From contig NZ_AP024488.1 in assembly GCF_021654575.1 (NCBI RefSeq), positions 5,107,501 to 5,171,500 on the forward strand: a DNA stretch of 64,000 bases, written 5' to 3'. Shown in pieces: positions 34,135 to 43,115 of this stretch (positions are counted from its first letter, which is position 1; each line of letters starts with the position of its first letter). The notes beneath the pieces are model-generated. The model did no database searches. It saw only the letters and a list, made by a program, of their open reading frames with translations, and was not told where the DNA came from. The position numbers were made by a program, and so were the translations under genes. This DNA is from Desulfoluna limicola (GTDB taxonomy: Bacteria > Desulfobacterota > Desulfobacteria > Desulfobacterales > Desulfolunaceae).

Positions 34135-35670
34135 ATGACGGAACTCAGAAAAGAAACGATACTTTTTGTGGATGACGAGGAGAGCATTCTCGACATCACA
34201 GGGGAATACTTCAGGCACAAAGGCTACCAGGTCTTAACCGCCGGCAACGGATTTGAGGCCCTCGAGGTGCTCGGCGCCCAACCGGTGGACTGCTGTTTTA
34301 CCGACATCAACATGCCCGGCATGGATGGTCTGGAGCTGGCCGAACACATCCGGCAGCACGATGTCTCCATTCCCGTGGTGGTGATGACGGGATTCCCCTC
34401 CCTTGAAAACACCCTCTCCACCCTGAAAAACGGGGTTGTGGATTTTCTGATCAAGCCGGTGAAGCTCGAGCAGATGGAGCTTTGCGTCAGGCGGGTTTTC
34501 AGGGAGCGTGAGCTTTTCCTCAAGAACCTGCTCCTCGCCAAGGAGGTGGAGGGCAAAGAGCGGCTCGAGGCCCTCAACCAGAAGCTGGTGAGCAAGGTGG
34601 AGGAACTCAACATCATGAACCGCATCATGGATGATTTCTCCGCCATCAGTTCCAGTGAGGAACTCTTCAAAAAGGCGACAGAGTCTGCGGTGGACATCAC
34701 CGGTGCGGATGCCTCACGCTTCTTTATCGTGAGCGAGTCGATGGAGATACCCATCGAGATGGCCGCCACCGGGGCCGGAGGCGCGCGGATTCCCCTGGAC
34801 GGCCTGGCCCTCCATGGCAAGGAGTTGGAAACCCTCATCTGCGAGGTGGCCCAGGAGGGCGTGCCCACCTTGATCTCTCACAGCTCGCGCCTCCGAGAGC
34901 TGAGGTCTCCGGTGAACTCCCTGGTGCTGGTTCCCCTGCAGATCCGTGCAAAAAGCCTGGGGGTTCTGGTGGCAAGCCATGTGGCCGAGAATTGTCATTT
35001 TACCGAAAAGGATGTCTACCACCTGAGCTTCATGACCCAAAAGGCCGCGGGCAATGTGGAGAACGTGGCACTTTATGAGAACATCTACGACAACCTTTTT
35101 TCTACTCTTTCGGCCTTTGTGAAGGCCGTGGAAGCACGTGATTCCTATACCAATCAGCACTCCAATCGTGTGGGTGAGATAGCCATTCTGCTGGGGATGG
35201 AGCTGGGGTGTTCCAAAGAGGAACTCGACATCCTGACCTTTGCCGGACGGCTCCATGATATAGGAAAGATCGGGATACGTGATGCAATACTCCTAAAGCC
35301 CGGGCGCCTTACGGACGAAGAGTTTGAAAAGATCAAAGAGCATCCCGACATCGGAGCCGACATCGTCGGACAGCTTGGGCTGTGGGATCGGGAAGCACAG
35401 ATCATCCGGCATCACCACGAACGGTTTGACGGCCGGGGCTACCCAGAAGGGCTGCGCAGCGTGGCCATTCCCTTTTTGTCGCGGATTCTTTCCGTGGCGG
35501 ATGCCTTCGACGCCATGGCCTCCGACAGGGCCTATCGGCGCAAGATGCCTCTGGAAAAGGTGACGGGCATCATTCGAGATGGGGCCGGGGAGCAGTTCGA
35601 CCCCAGGGTGGTGGAGGCCTACCTGAGCGTGGTGGCTCGCGGAGAACTTGACGTCTCCCTGGACGAGTAA
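34135..35670 (+). CDS. Response regulator with GAF-like and HD-GYP domains
   Basis: A 511-residue regulator. The receiver (1-125) has LFVDDEE, phospho-acceptor Asp in FTDINMPGMDG and Lys in IKPVK. A helical linker leads to a GAF-like region (about 165-315). The HD-GYP domain starts near 325 with TNQHSNRVGEIA and includes RLHDIGKIGI, HHHERFDGRGYPEGL and ADAFDAMASDRAYR. All metal and GYP residues are present, so it should hydrolyse cyclic-di-GMP, opposing the GGDEF enzyme at 3.6 kb. The CheX-like gene follows after 64 nt. Confidence 0.93.
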   Translation: MTELRKETILFVDDEESILDITGEYFRHKGYQVLTAGNGFEALEVLGAQPVDCCFTDINMPGMDGLELAEHIRQHDVSIPVVVMTGFPSLENTLSTLKNGVVDFLIKPVKLEQMELCVRRVFRERELFLKNLLLAKEVEGKERLEALNQKLVSKVEELNIMNRIMDDFSAISSSEELFKKATESAVDITGADASRFFIVSESMEIPIEMAATGAGGARIPLDGLALHGKELETLICEVAQEGVPTLISHSSRLRELRSPVNSLVLVPLQIRAKSLGVLVASHVAENCHFTEKDVYHLSFMTQKAAGNVENVALYENIYDNLFSTLSAFVKAVEARDSYTNQHSNRVGEIAILLGMELGCSKEELDILTFAGRLHDIGKIGIRDAILLKPGRLTDEEFEKIKEHPDIGADIVGQLGLWDREAQIIRHHHERFDGRGYPEGLRSVAIPFLSRILSVADAFDAMASDRAYRRKMPLEKVTGIIRDGAGEQFDPRVVEAYLSVVARGELDVSLDE

Positions 35671-35734
35671 GGGCGGCCACAGGAACGACTGATCGAAACA
35701 GGCGGAAAGGACCGACGGGGCGAGTGAGTTCGTT

Positions 35735-36196
35735 ATGGATGCAAATGTGATCAACCCATTTATTCACGCCACCTCCAATGTGCTGGAGACCATGGCTTTT
35801 GTCAGCTGCAAGGCGGGGGCCCCCTACCTGAAAAATGACGACAGGGCCACGGGTGACGTGACCGGGATCATCGGTTTGACCGGTGAAACCAACGGCACCA
35901 TTGCCGTGACCTTTGATGAGGGGAGCATCCTTCGGGTGGTGTCCAACATGTTCGGCGAGGAGATCGTCGAGCTTTCCCACGAGGTGTCCGATGCCGTCGG
36001 CGAGATCATCAACATGATCTCGGGCCAGGCGAGGCGGGAAATGGAGGAGCACGGACGCGTGTTTCAGGCGTCCATTCCGTCGGTGGTGAGTGGCCGTGGC
36101 CACGCCATCACGCATTACTCCGACGGGCCGAAGATAGCCATCCCCTTTACAACCGAGGGTGGGGAATTTACTATAGAAGTTTGCCTTGAATATTAA
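35735..36196 (+). CDS. cheX: CheX-like phosphatase
   Basis: A 153-residue protein of the CheX/CheC/FliY family. The helix DAVGEIINMISGQAR carries the paired Glu and Asn (ExxN) that attack CheY phosphate. The opening INPFIHATSNVLETMAF is typical of CheX. It would dephosphorylate receivers, perhaps the CheY gene product encoded 228 nt downstream or the receiver of the gene upstream. Confidence 0.87.
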   Translation: MDANVINPFIHATSNVLETMAFVSCKAGAPYLKNDDRATGDVTGIIGLTGETNGTIAVTFDEGSILRVVSNMFGEEIVELSHEVSDAVGEIINMISGQARREMEEHGRVFQASIPSVVSGRGHAITHYSDGPKIAIPFTTEGGEFTIEVCLEY

Positions 36197-36294
36197 CCGG
36201 CCTCCTGTTGTGGATTTGTGACGCAGGTGCTATCAGTAGAGGCAGAAAGGTCCGTTCAGGACAGGTTTGAGAACAGACGACGTGTCAACATCTG

Positions 36295-36350
36295 CCGGGG
36301 CTGTTCCCCGGACAGGGTATCGTACCCTGGGGGGTGTGGCGTAAGCCCCC
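36295..36350. other. Three tandem hairpins before cheY
   Basis: CCGGGG-CTGTT-CCCCGG (36295-36311), CAGGGTA-TCG-TACCCTG (36313-36329) and GGGGG...CCCCC (36330-36350) follow each other without gaps. They lie in the 227-nt space between cheX and cheY, have no T-run, and could attenuate or stabilise the transcript. Confidence 0.5.
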
Positions 36351-36423
36351 TCTTTGGTACCGTCATGATGACATCCCTTGAGGGGACGTTGGGTTCGAGT
36401 TAGAGATCGATGGAGATCGGGAA

Positions 36424-36798
36424 ATGAGTACATCCTTGAAGATCCTTGTTGTTGATGATTTTGCCACCATGCGCCGAATCATGAAAAACATTCTCAAGCA
36501 GCTTGGGTACACCAACATCACGGAAGCCGATGATGGGACCACGGCGCTGGAGGAGTTGAAGCGGGGCAGCTTTGACCTGATTATTTCTGATTGGAACATG
36601 CCCAAGATGACGGGCCTTGACCTGCTCAAGCTGGTGCGTTCCGACCCTGTTTATAAAGATATCCCCTTTCTTATGGTGACCGCTGAAGCTCAGAAGCAGA
36701 ACGTGATCGAAGCGGTGCAGGCGGGCGTATCGAACTACGTGGTGAAACCTTTTACAGCAGAAGCCATTGCGGATAAGCTCGGTAAAATTATTGGATAG
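36424..36798 (+). CDS. cheY: Chemotaxis response regulator CheY
   Basis: A 124-residue single receiver close to enterobacterial CheY: acidic pair in LVVDDFATMRRI, phospho-acceptor Asp in IISDWNMPKMTG, Thr in MVTAEA and Lys in VVKPFTAE. The DWNMPxMxG and AxAGVxxYVVKPF patterns are CheY hallmarks. It should bind FliM when phosphorylated. GGAGATCGGGAA precedes the ATG. It sits upstream of the flagellar regulatory genes. Confidence 0.94.
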   Translation: MSTSLKILVVDDFATMRRIMKNILKQLGYTNITEADDGTTALEELKRGSFDLIISDWNMPKMTGLDLLKLVRSDPVYKDIPFLMVTAEAQKQNVIEAVQAGVSNYVVKPFTAEAIADKLGKIIG

Positions 36799-36888
36799 AC
36801 GACCAGGGGCCTCGTTATCATCTCCCGGGTGTTTGCGTACCAATCCATTTGTATTTTTTGAAAGCATCAAGATAGGACCGTAGCAATC

Positions 36889-38229
36889 ATGGCGGATACC
36901 AGGATGATCAAAGTACTCATATCGGGGGGGCTGGACAGCTCTCTTCTTATGGGCATGCTCTCCAACAGCGACCTTAAGATCGAGACGGCTCCTGATATGA
37001 CGGTCTCGGTGGAGAAATATGGGGTCGTTGTGGCGTCCCATCTCTCCGAGAGCGATGCCTCGGCCCTTTCCGGCATCCTGAAACGTTGCGGTGAACCCCC
37101 GTTGATCCTTGTGGGCAGGGGGCCGGCGCCGGATTATGCGGACATCATCCGCCTTGATGAAGGGGTGAGCGCAGACGAACTCGCTGAGGCGTGCCGGGTC
37201 ACGTCCCTTGCTGCGGTTGACGGTGGTCTTGTGGGCCCGTTTGATACCCGGGGGATCATCGGACAGAGCGAGGGCATACGCCGTGTACTGGGCATCGCCC
37301 AAAAGGTGGCTTCAACGGACAGCACCGTTCTGATTACCGGCGAGAGCGGCACCGGCAAGGAACTCATTGCCCGGGCCATCCACCGGAACAGCCCCCGGCG
37401 TAACGCACCGCTGGTGGTGATCAACTGCGGCGCCATTCCCGGAGAACTCCTCGAGAGTGAGCTGTTCGGCCATGAAAAAGGGGCCTTCACCGGAGCCCAC
37501 AGAGCCCGCCCCGGCAGATTTGAGCTGGCCGATGGCGGCACCATCTTTCTGGATGAAATCGGAGACATGAGCCCCGACTTGCAGGTAAAACTCCTGCGGG
37601 CTATCCAGGAGAAGTGTTTTGAGAGGGTGGGGGCCACTCACTCCATTCATGTGGACATCCGCATTATCTCCGCCACCAACAAGGATCTCGCCCAGGCCGT
37701 GGAAGAGAGTCGGTTTCGCGAAGACCTTTATTACCGCCTGAACGTTATCCCCGTCATCATGCCCCCCTTGCGGGAGCGTCGAAGCGACATCCCTCTTTTG
37801 GCAAGCCATTTTACGGAAAAACTGGCCAAACGAACGGGCATGGAGGAGAAGCAGTTTTCCCCCGACGCCATGGCGACCATGGAAGCCTATGACTGGCCCG
37901 GCAACGTCCGTGAGCTGGAGAACCTGGTGGAACGTTTTTCGGTGCTGGTGGACGGAAGCACCGTAACCCTTGAGGATCTCCCCGGGCACTTCAAAGCGTG
38001 TGCGTCGGATGAAGCCAATGACGGGCCCCTCTATGTTGATGTCCGCCAGGGCGTCAACTTCCACGAGTCCGTGGAGCAGCATCAGAAAAACCTGATTCTC
38101 CAAGCCCTGAACGAGTCCAACTGGGTCAAGGCCAAAGCAGCCGAGCTTCTCAGCATGAAGCGCACCACCCTGGTGGAGAAGATCAAAAAAATGAAGCTTG
38201 AAGATGGTTCCGCTTCCTCCTCACTGTAA
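36889..38229 (+). CDS. Sigma-54 activator with degenerate receiver (FleQ/FlrA-like position)
   Basis: A 446-residue enhancer-binding protein. Residues 1-115 look like a worn receiver: the acidic pair and phospho-Asp are missing (IKVLISGGLDSS; VVVASHLSES). The AAA+ domain (about 122-365) is intact, with Walker A GESGTGKE, the sigma-54-contacting loop ELFGHEKGAFTGA, Walker B GGTIFLDEIGD and arginine finger region RFREDLYYRLNV. A Fis-type helix-turn-helix ends the protein (NWVKAKAAELLSMKRTTLVEKIKKM). FleQ and FlrA, flagellar master regulators, also have degenerate receivers. A -24/-12 promoter lies about 200 bp downstream, before the TPR gene. Confidence 0.88.
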   Translation: MADTRMIKVLISGGLDSSLLMGMLSNSDLKIETAPDMTVSVEKYGVVVASHLSESDASALSGILKRCGEPPLILVGRGPAPDYADIIRLDEGVSADELAEACRVTSLAAVDGGLVGPFDTRGIIGQSEGIRRVLGIAQKVASTDSTVLITGESGTGKELIARAIHRNSPRRNAPLVVINCGAIPGELLESELFGHEKGAFTGAHRARPGRFELADGGTIFLDEIGDMSPDLQVKLLRAIQEKCFERVGATHSIHVDIRIISATNKDLAQAVEESRFREDLYYRLNVIPVIMPPLRERRSDIPLLASHFTEKLAKRTGMEEKQFSPDAMATMEAYDWPGNVRELENLVERFSVLVDGSTVTLEDLPGHFKACASDEANDGPLYVDVRQGVNFHESVEQHQKNLILQALNESNWVKAKAAELLSMKRTTLVEKIKKMKLEDGSASSSL

Positions 38230-38427
38230 GTTTTCCCCTTCGTCTGCACTTTTTCCCCTTACGCATGGGTTGCCCGACCAGGACAACCTTTGCGACCTCA
38301 TTGTCTTTTCTGTCAAATTCTTGGCGCCCTGTTCATTCTCGGTTTCACCGCGGGCGGGGGTGTGGTTCTGCGGTTTACCGCGTCTTTTTTGTGGGTTATG
38401 GCCCGGTTACGTATCTGCCTCCATGGC

Positions 38428-38443
38428 TGGCACAGGGGTTGCA
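38428..38443 (+). promoter_or_regulatory. Sigma-54 promoter before the TPR gene
   Basis: TGGCACAGGGGTTGCA has GG at 38429-38430 and GC at 38441-38442, separated by exactly 10 nt, and matches the -24/-12 consensus nearly in full. The predicted leader is about 65 nt. Two sigma-54 activator genes flank the TPR gene. Confidence 0.75.
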
Positions 38444-38517
38444 TTGCTTCTGCGTGGACACCGGCGCGCGTCCAGCGGCGGCGACGGAATCACACAGGGA
38501 CCAGTAAGGAGTTGAAG

Positions 38518-40977
38518 ATGGCGGTGTTCCAAAAACAAAGGGTGAGGTGGACCCCATGGGCGGTGGCAGCACTTGTGCTTCTGGTGTGTGGGCAGGGCCG
38601 GGCCGCGGAGGTGACCAAGGTGGTGGTTACCTCAGCCCCGGCACGTGTGGTGTTGGAGCTGTCGGAAACCGTGCCGGCAAAGGTGGTGAAGATTGACAAT
38701 CAGGAGCTGCTCATTGCCTTGAAAGGGACCACCGTACCAGAGGCGATGCTCGCTCGTTCCGGTGCATCCCCCCTCCGGGTGACGGTGCGTCGACAGACCC
38801 CCGGGGTCACCACGCTTCTGGTGCGAACGGAACAGCCCATCTTGACGATGACCCATGGGTGGCAGGGGCGGAGCCTGGTGGTTTCCCTGACCCTCAAGCA
38901 GGTGGCTCGTCGCAAGGAGGCCCGTGGTAAAAAATTTTCTGCGGAGGTGCTGACCCCGGAGAGGCTTCTGGGGCAGGCCCCCGCCAAGGTGGGGCCACGT
39001 GGTGACGACACGCATCTGGTGGCTCGGGACGGGTTTAACGGAACCGTCGATGATCTTTTGCTTGAGGTGAAGAGCACCCTCTGTCGGGAAGGTGACGGCA
39101 TGGACCGGATCCTCACCCTTATGAGAGGCGGCGCCTTCCGCCGGGCAGAGAAAGAGGCGGAAAAGAGCATGAAGATCCCGGGCCTTTCCCGTGGCTGTGC
39201 CGAAGGGCTCCAGATGCTTCAGCTGCTCAGTGCGTTCCGGGAGGCCGAACTCAGGAAGGATGCCGAGGGGCTTGTGGCGCTCACGGCGCGTATCAATAAA
39301 TTTATCAGCCGGTTTCCGGACTCCCCCTATCTGCCCTATGCCCTCTCCATGCTGGGCAGCACCTACATGGCGCTGGAGGATTACGGCACCGCCGAGGGGT
39401 ACTATCGGGTGGTGCTGGAGGATCATCCCGGGTTTATTGCGGCGCCTGGGACCGCTTTCCGGCTGGGGAAACTTCTTCGCAGCACCGATCGGGCCACAGA
39501 GGCCCTGCCGTTGCTGGAAAAAGTGGAGGCCCTTGGAGATGCCCTCTCCTTTGCGCCGGAAGCCCGAAAAGAGATGGGCATGGTCTTGTATGACGTCGGG
39601 GCATTCCCTCGCAGTCAGGCCCTTTTTGAGACCCTCATGGCGGAAAGCGATGAGGCGGTGTGGCGAGATCCCGATCTCCTGTTTTATGCCGGGCAGGCCG
39701 CCTTAAGGGCCGGAGACCGGGAGGTTGCCCGGCGTTACCTGGTGCAGTTTGCCAACCTTTTTCCCGAGGCGAAAGGGGCGGACATCGCCCTTGAGAGTGT
39801 CGGGGAAACCTGGCTTGATGACGGCGAGGGGGAACGGGCCAAGGCGTTTTTCAGACTGGTCATTGAGCGGTATTCCGAAGGGGACGGCTACGTAACAGCC
39901 CTGGTCCGGTTGGCGGAGCAGCTTCAGGACCGGGAGGAGAAAGAGGCCCTGTACACCCAGGTCGTCGATACATTTCCGGAGCACCCCCTGGCCAGGCTCT
40001 CCATGTTGAGGCTGGCCGCCCTTTATGATGAAGCCGGAGACCATGAGGCCAGCGTCGAGGAGGTGAAGAAGCTTCTGGACGTCGGGGCCGGTGGCTTGAG
40101 GGCCGAGGCATATGTCCGGCTGGAGAGGGCTGTTCTTGGGCACTTCAAGCAGTTGATGGCCAATGAGCGTTATGTGGATCTCATCGCCTTTTTTGAAAAG
40201 GAACGCAGCCTTCTTCACAAGCTGGAAAACCCCGATATTTTTCTCATGGCCGGGGAGGCTTTTATGGCGGCCCACCTGTACGGCAGTGCCGCAGAAGAGC
40301 TGGAGCGGGCCATCATTCTTTCCATGAAACGCCTCAAGTGGTCGGGGAACGATCGGCTCGCCGGCCTCTATTTTCAGTTGGGGCGCGCCCTGGATGAGGG
40401 GGGGCGGAAAAATGAAGCGGAGACCATCTTTACCCGTTACCTCAAGCACTATGAGAAAGCCCCGGGAGAGGGGGAGGCCTCCTTTCGCCTGGGGCGGATC
40501 CTCTTTGACGGCGGGGAGCTGAAGCGGGCTGAAGACTTGTTTAAAAAGAGCCTCACCCTGGGGGGGGGAGCCGACTCACGGGTCTGGCTGTCCAGGTGCA
40601 GGGAAGAGCTGGGAGACCATGCCGCCGCCGCAGGATGGCTCGAAGAGGCGATCCCGATGTTTGAATCCGAGGATCCCGCACCCAGGGCCGCACTCTACGC
40701 CGCCCACCGGCGACTGGGTGACGTCAACATGAAATTGGGGCGATACAAAGATGCCGTTACCGCTTTTGTCGGGGCGGAAAGATTTGCCGGGGAGGAGGTC
40801 TCCTCAGAGGAGCTTCGCTTCCTGAGGGCCGATGCCATGGCCCAAGGGGGGGAAGAAGAGAAAGCCCTTGCTCTTTATAAAGCGGTGGTCGCATCCGACG
40901 ATGAGTTCTGGAGCGGTATGGCCACGGAACGTATCTGCTCCATGGAGTTGTCAGCCCGGCTTGGCGGGGCGAACTAA
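38518..40977 (+). CDS. Exported tetratricopeptide-repeat protein
   Basis: An 819-residue protein. A signal peptide is visible (WAVAALVLLVCGQGRAAE), followed by a beta-rich ~100-residue region (VTKVVVTSAPARVVLELS...) that resembles AMIN-type envelope-binding domains. From about residue 200 to the end there are many TPR-like helix pairs (YLPYALSMLGSTYMALEDYGTA; ARLSMLRLAALYDEAGD). TAAGGAG lies 6 nt before the ATG. It lies between the two sigma-54 regulators and behind a sigma-54 promoter, so a role in envelope assembly of the flagellum is plausible; no specific flagellar family was recognised. Confidence 0.75.
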   Translation: MAVFQKQRVRWTPWAVAALVLLVCGQGRAAEVTKVVVTSAPARVVLELSETVPAKVVKIDNQELLIALKGTTVPEAMLARSGASPLRVTVRRQTPGVTTLLVRTEQPILTMTHGWQGRSLVVSLTLKQVARRKEARGKKFSAEVLTPERLLGQAPAKVGPRGDDTHLVARDGFNGTVDDLLLEVKSTLCREGDGMDRILTLMRGGAFRRAEKEAEKSMKIPGLSRGCAEGLQMLQLLSAFREAELRKDAEGLVALTARINKFISRFPDSPYLPYALSMLGSTYMALEDYGTAEGYYRVVLEDHPGFIAAPGTAFRLGKLLRSTDRATEALPLLEKVEALGDALSFAPEARKEMGMVLYDVGAFPRSQALFETLMAESDEAVWRDPDLLFYAGQAALRAGDREVARRYLVQFANLFPEAKGADIALESVGETWLDDGEGERAKAFFRLVIERYSEGDGYVTALVRLAEQLQDREEKEALYTQVVDTFPEHPLARLSMLRLAALYDEAGDHEASVEEVKKLLDVGAGGLRAEAYVRLERAVLGHFKQLMANERYVDLIAFFEKERSLLHKLENPDIFLMAGEAFMAAHLYGSAAEELERAIILSMKRLKWSGNDRLAGLYFQLGRALDEGGRKNEAETIFTRYLKHYEKAPGEGEASFRLGRILFDGGELKRAEDLFKKSLTLGGGADSRVWLSRCREELGDHAAAAGWLEEAIPMFESEDPAPRAALYAAHRRLGDVNMKLGRYKDAVTAFVGAERFAGEEVSSEELRFLRADAMAQGGEEEKALALYKAVVASDDEFWSGMATERICSMELSARLGGAN

Positions 40978-41201
40978 CCCATCCGGCAAAAAATTCCGGG
41001 GGTTGAGGGGCTGACCGTTCGTGTGATTTTGTTTTTTTGTGTTTTTTTAAAAAAAGATGTGTTCGAAAAGACCGTGCCTTTGGGCGCCTCGCAACACCCA
41101 GTGATTTTCTTGGTGAGATACACACCAACATGTTGTATGTCTGCGTGGCTTGTTGGACTTTTTACCAGCGGTCATCCATAAACAGAAGAGAAGGGAAGTA
41201 C

Positions 41202-42554
41202 ATGGCAGCGTGCCGGGTTTTGTTGGTTGATCAAGGGCTCTCCCGAAGCCGGGAGTGGGGGCCCGTCCTCGAAACAAAAGGTCACGGGTTGACCCGTGTG
41301 GCAGGGCTGCCCGAAGTGACGGAGCTGGCCCGGGAGAGCTATGACCTCGTGGTGGTGCACGCCCCTTCGGCCGGCGAAGCCCTCTCCCCTTTCCTTGTGG
41401 CCCTTGCCGGTGAGGAGGAGGCCCCCGATGTGGTGGTGGTGATGGACACCCCCGATGCCGCCCGCGCCGTGGCGTGGATGAAGTGTGGCGCCCGGGATTG
41501 CCTGATGGCGCCGGTGACGTCCGAGCAGATTGGGCTTCTTGCCGATGGCCGTGCAGCAGCCTCTGCTTCGGGCAGGGGGCGCGTGGCCGGAAAGACCCAG
41601 ATCGTTACCTGCAACCCCCGCATGGAGGCCCTTCTCTCCATGCTGGATCGTGTGGCCGACAGTTCGGCGTCGGTTCTGATCACCGGCGAGAGCGGTACAG
41701 GCAAGGAGCTCATTGCCCGGTATGTTCACGGGAAAAGCAGCCGAAGCAAGGGGCCCTTTGTGGCCGTCAACTGCGCGGCGCTTCCGGAGAGCCTCATGGA
41801 AAGTGAGCTCTTCGGCCACGAGAAGGGCGCCTTTACCGGGGCCATAGGCCGAAAGGCGGGGAAGTTCGAGCTGGCAGAAGGGGGCACCCTGCTCCTGGAC
41901 GAGATTACGGAGATGCCGGTCACCCTTCAGGCCAAACTGCTGCGCGCCATCCAGGAAAAGGAGGTGGACCGCCTGGGGGGCACCGCCCCAGTCTCCGTGA
42001 ACGTTCGCGTGGTGGCCACCACCAACCGGGACCTGAAAGAGGCCATTGAGACGCGGGAGTTCCGGGAAGACCTCTATTTTCGGCTTAACGTCATTCCTGT
42101 CAAAATTCCCCCCTTGCGGGAGCGCAAAGAGGACATCGAAGCGCTGGCCCGTCATTTTATGGCGAGATTCAGTGCCCTTGATGGCCGAATTGTCAAAAAT
42201 TTGACGGAGGATGCCGTGGGCCGTCTTCAGAATTACCCCTTTGCCGGCAATGTTCGAGAGCTGGAAAACCTGATTCACCGGGCCGTGCTTCTGGCCGACG
42301 GGGAGACCATCGGTGCCGAGGCACTCTGGTTTGAAGAGGGGGAGATGCCTCTGCCCACGCCGGCGACCCAGGCAGAAATTTCCCATGATTTCAAGGGCGC
42401 TCCCTTGCGCGAGGTGGAGAGGATCGTCATTTTTGACACCCTGGAACAGACCGGTGGCAACCGGACCCATGCCGCCAAAATTCTCGGGATCAGCGTGCGG
42501 ACCCTGCGCAATAAATTGAATGAGTACCGGGCCGATGGCTCAGAAATTCCATAA
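41202..42554 (+). CDS. Sigma-54 activator with degenerate receiver (FlrC/FlbD-like position)
   Basis: A 450-residue enhancer-binding protein. The receiver (1-125) opens CRVLLVDQG and has His at the phospho-acceptor place (LVVVHAPSAG), so phosphorylation is unlikely. The AAA+ domain keeps GESGTGKE, ELFGHEKGAFTGA, GGTLLLDEITE and REDLYFRLNVIP. The C-terminal Fis helix-turn-helix is GNRTHAAKILGISVRTLRNKLNEY, the NtrC/FlbD type. ATG at 41202 has AAGGGA upstream; the longer upstream frame has no family resemblance. A sigma-54 promoter begins 1 nt after its stop, in front of flgB, so it is the likely activator of the basal-body operon. Confidence 0.9.
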   Translation: MAACRVLLVDQGLSRSREWGPVLETKGHGLTRVAGLPEVTELARESYDLVVVHAPSAGEALSPFLVALAGEEEAPDVVVVMDTPDAARAVAWMKCGARDCLMAPVTSEQIGLLADGRAAASASGRGRVAGKTQIVTCNPRMEALLSMLDRVADSSASVLITGESGTGKELIARYVHGKSSRSKGPFVAVNCAALPESLMESELFGHEKGAFTGAIGRKAGKFELAEGGTLLLDEITEMPVTLQAKLLRAIQEKEVDRLGGTAPVSVNVRVVATTNRDLKEAIETREFREDLYFRLNVIPVKIPPLRERKEDIEALARHFMARFSALDGRIVKNLTEDAVGRLQNYPFAGNVRELENLIHRAVLLADGETIGAEALWFEEGEMPLPTPATQAEISHDFKGAPLREVERIVIFDTLEQTGGNRTHAAKILGISVRTLRNKLNEYRADGSEIP

Positions 42555-42555
42555 A

Positions 42556-42571
42556 GGCATGGTTGTTGCAA
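42556..42571 (+). promoter_or_regulatory. Sigma-54 promoter of the flgB operon
   Basis: GGCATGGTTGTTGCAA has GG at 42556-42557 and GC at 42568-42569, exactly 10 nt apart, with the TTGCA half perfect. Transcription would begin near 42581, giving a leader of about 93 nt before flgB. Confidence 0.7.
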
Positions 42572-42673
42572 ACCATTTCCCCCAGCACCCTGGCACGGGC
42601 AGACTCAACACAGAGTCTCCCTCCTTAATCAGACTAAGTTAGGTCAATTTTTTTCTAAAGAGACAGGAGCATC

Positions 42674-43057
42674 ATGTCACGCGAGCTTCTAATCGATAAT
42701 ACCTACGCCCTGCTCGGCAAGGCCATGGACGTCTCAGCAAGACGCCATAACCTTATTACCGGCAACATTGCCAACATGGACACCGTGGGGTACGAGGCCA
42801 AGGATCTTGATTTTCAGAAAACCCTGGAAATGGAGATGAGCCAAGGCTCGGGCGCCCTGGACCGCACCCATGCGAAACATTTCAAGGGGCGACCTGCCGG
42901 GGCCTTGAGCACCGAAATTGTGGAAGACGCTCCCGTGGACCTGGACCGGGAGATGTCCCGGCTGGTGGAGAACAACATCCGCTATCGCTCCACTGTGGAG
43001 ATGATGATGCGTAAGGTGGCCACCCTTCGGGACGCCATCGGTGAAGGGGTGAAGTAG
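42674..43057 (+). CDS. flgB: Flagellar basal-body rod protein FlgB
   Basis: A 127-residue proximal rod protein. It has the rod/hook-family N-terminal pattern with ARRHNLITGNIANMDTVGYEAKDLDF and the C-terminal helix NNIRYRSTVEMMMRKVATLRDAI. It is exported by the flagellar type III system and needs no signal peptide. CAGGAG precedes the ATG. It is the first gene of the basal-body operon. Confidence 0.96.
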   Translation: MSRELLIDNTYALLGKAMDVSARRHNLITGNIANMDTVGYEAKDLDFQKTLEMEMSQGSGALDRTHAKHFKGRPAGALSTEIVEDAPVDLDREMSRLVENNIRYRSTVEMMMRKVATLRDAIGEGVK

Positions 43058-43115
43058 GGGCGTGAAAGCGCCAACGTCAGGATGAAACGCAACGAGCGAC
43101 ACGAGAGGGAAAACC

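Noticed and set aside
33932..34138. 68-codon frame before the HD-GYP regulator gene
   Set aside because: It runs through the nested hairpin, overlaps the start of the regulator gene, and has no family resemblance.
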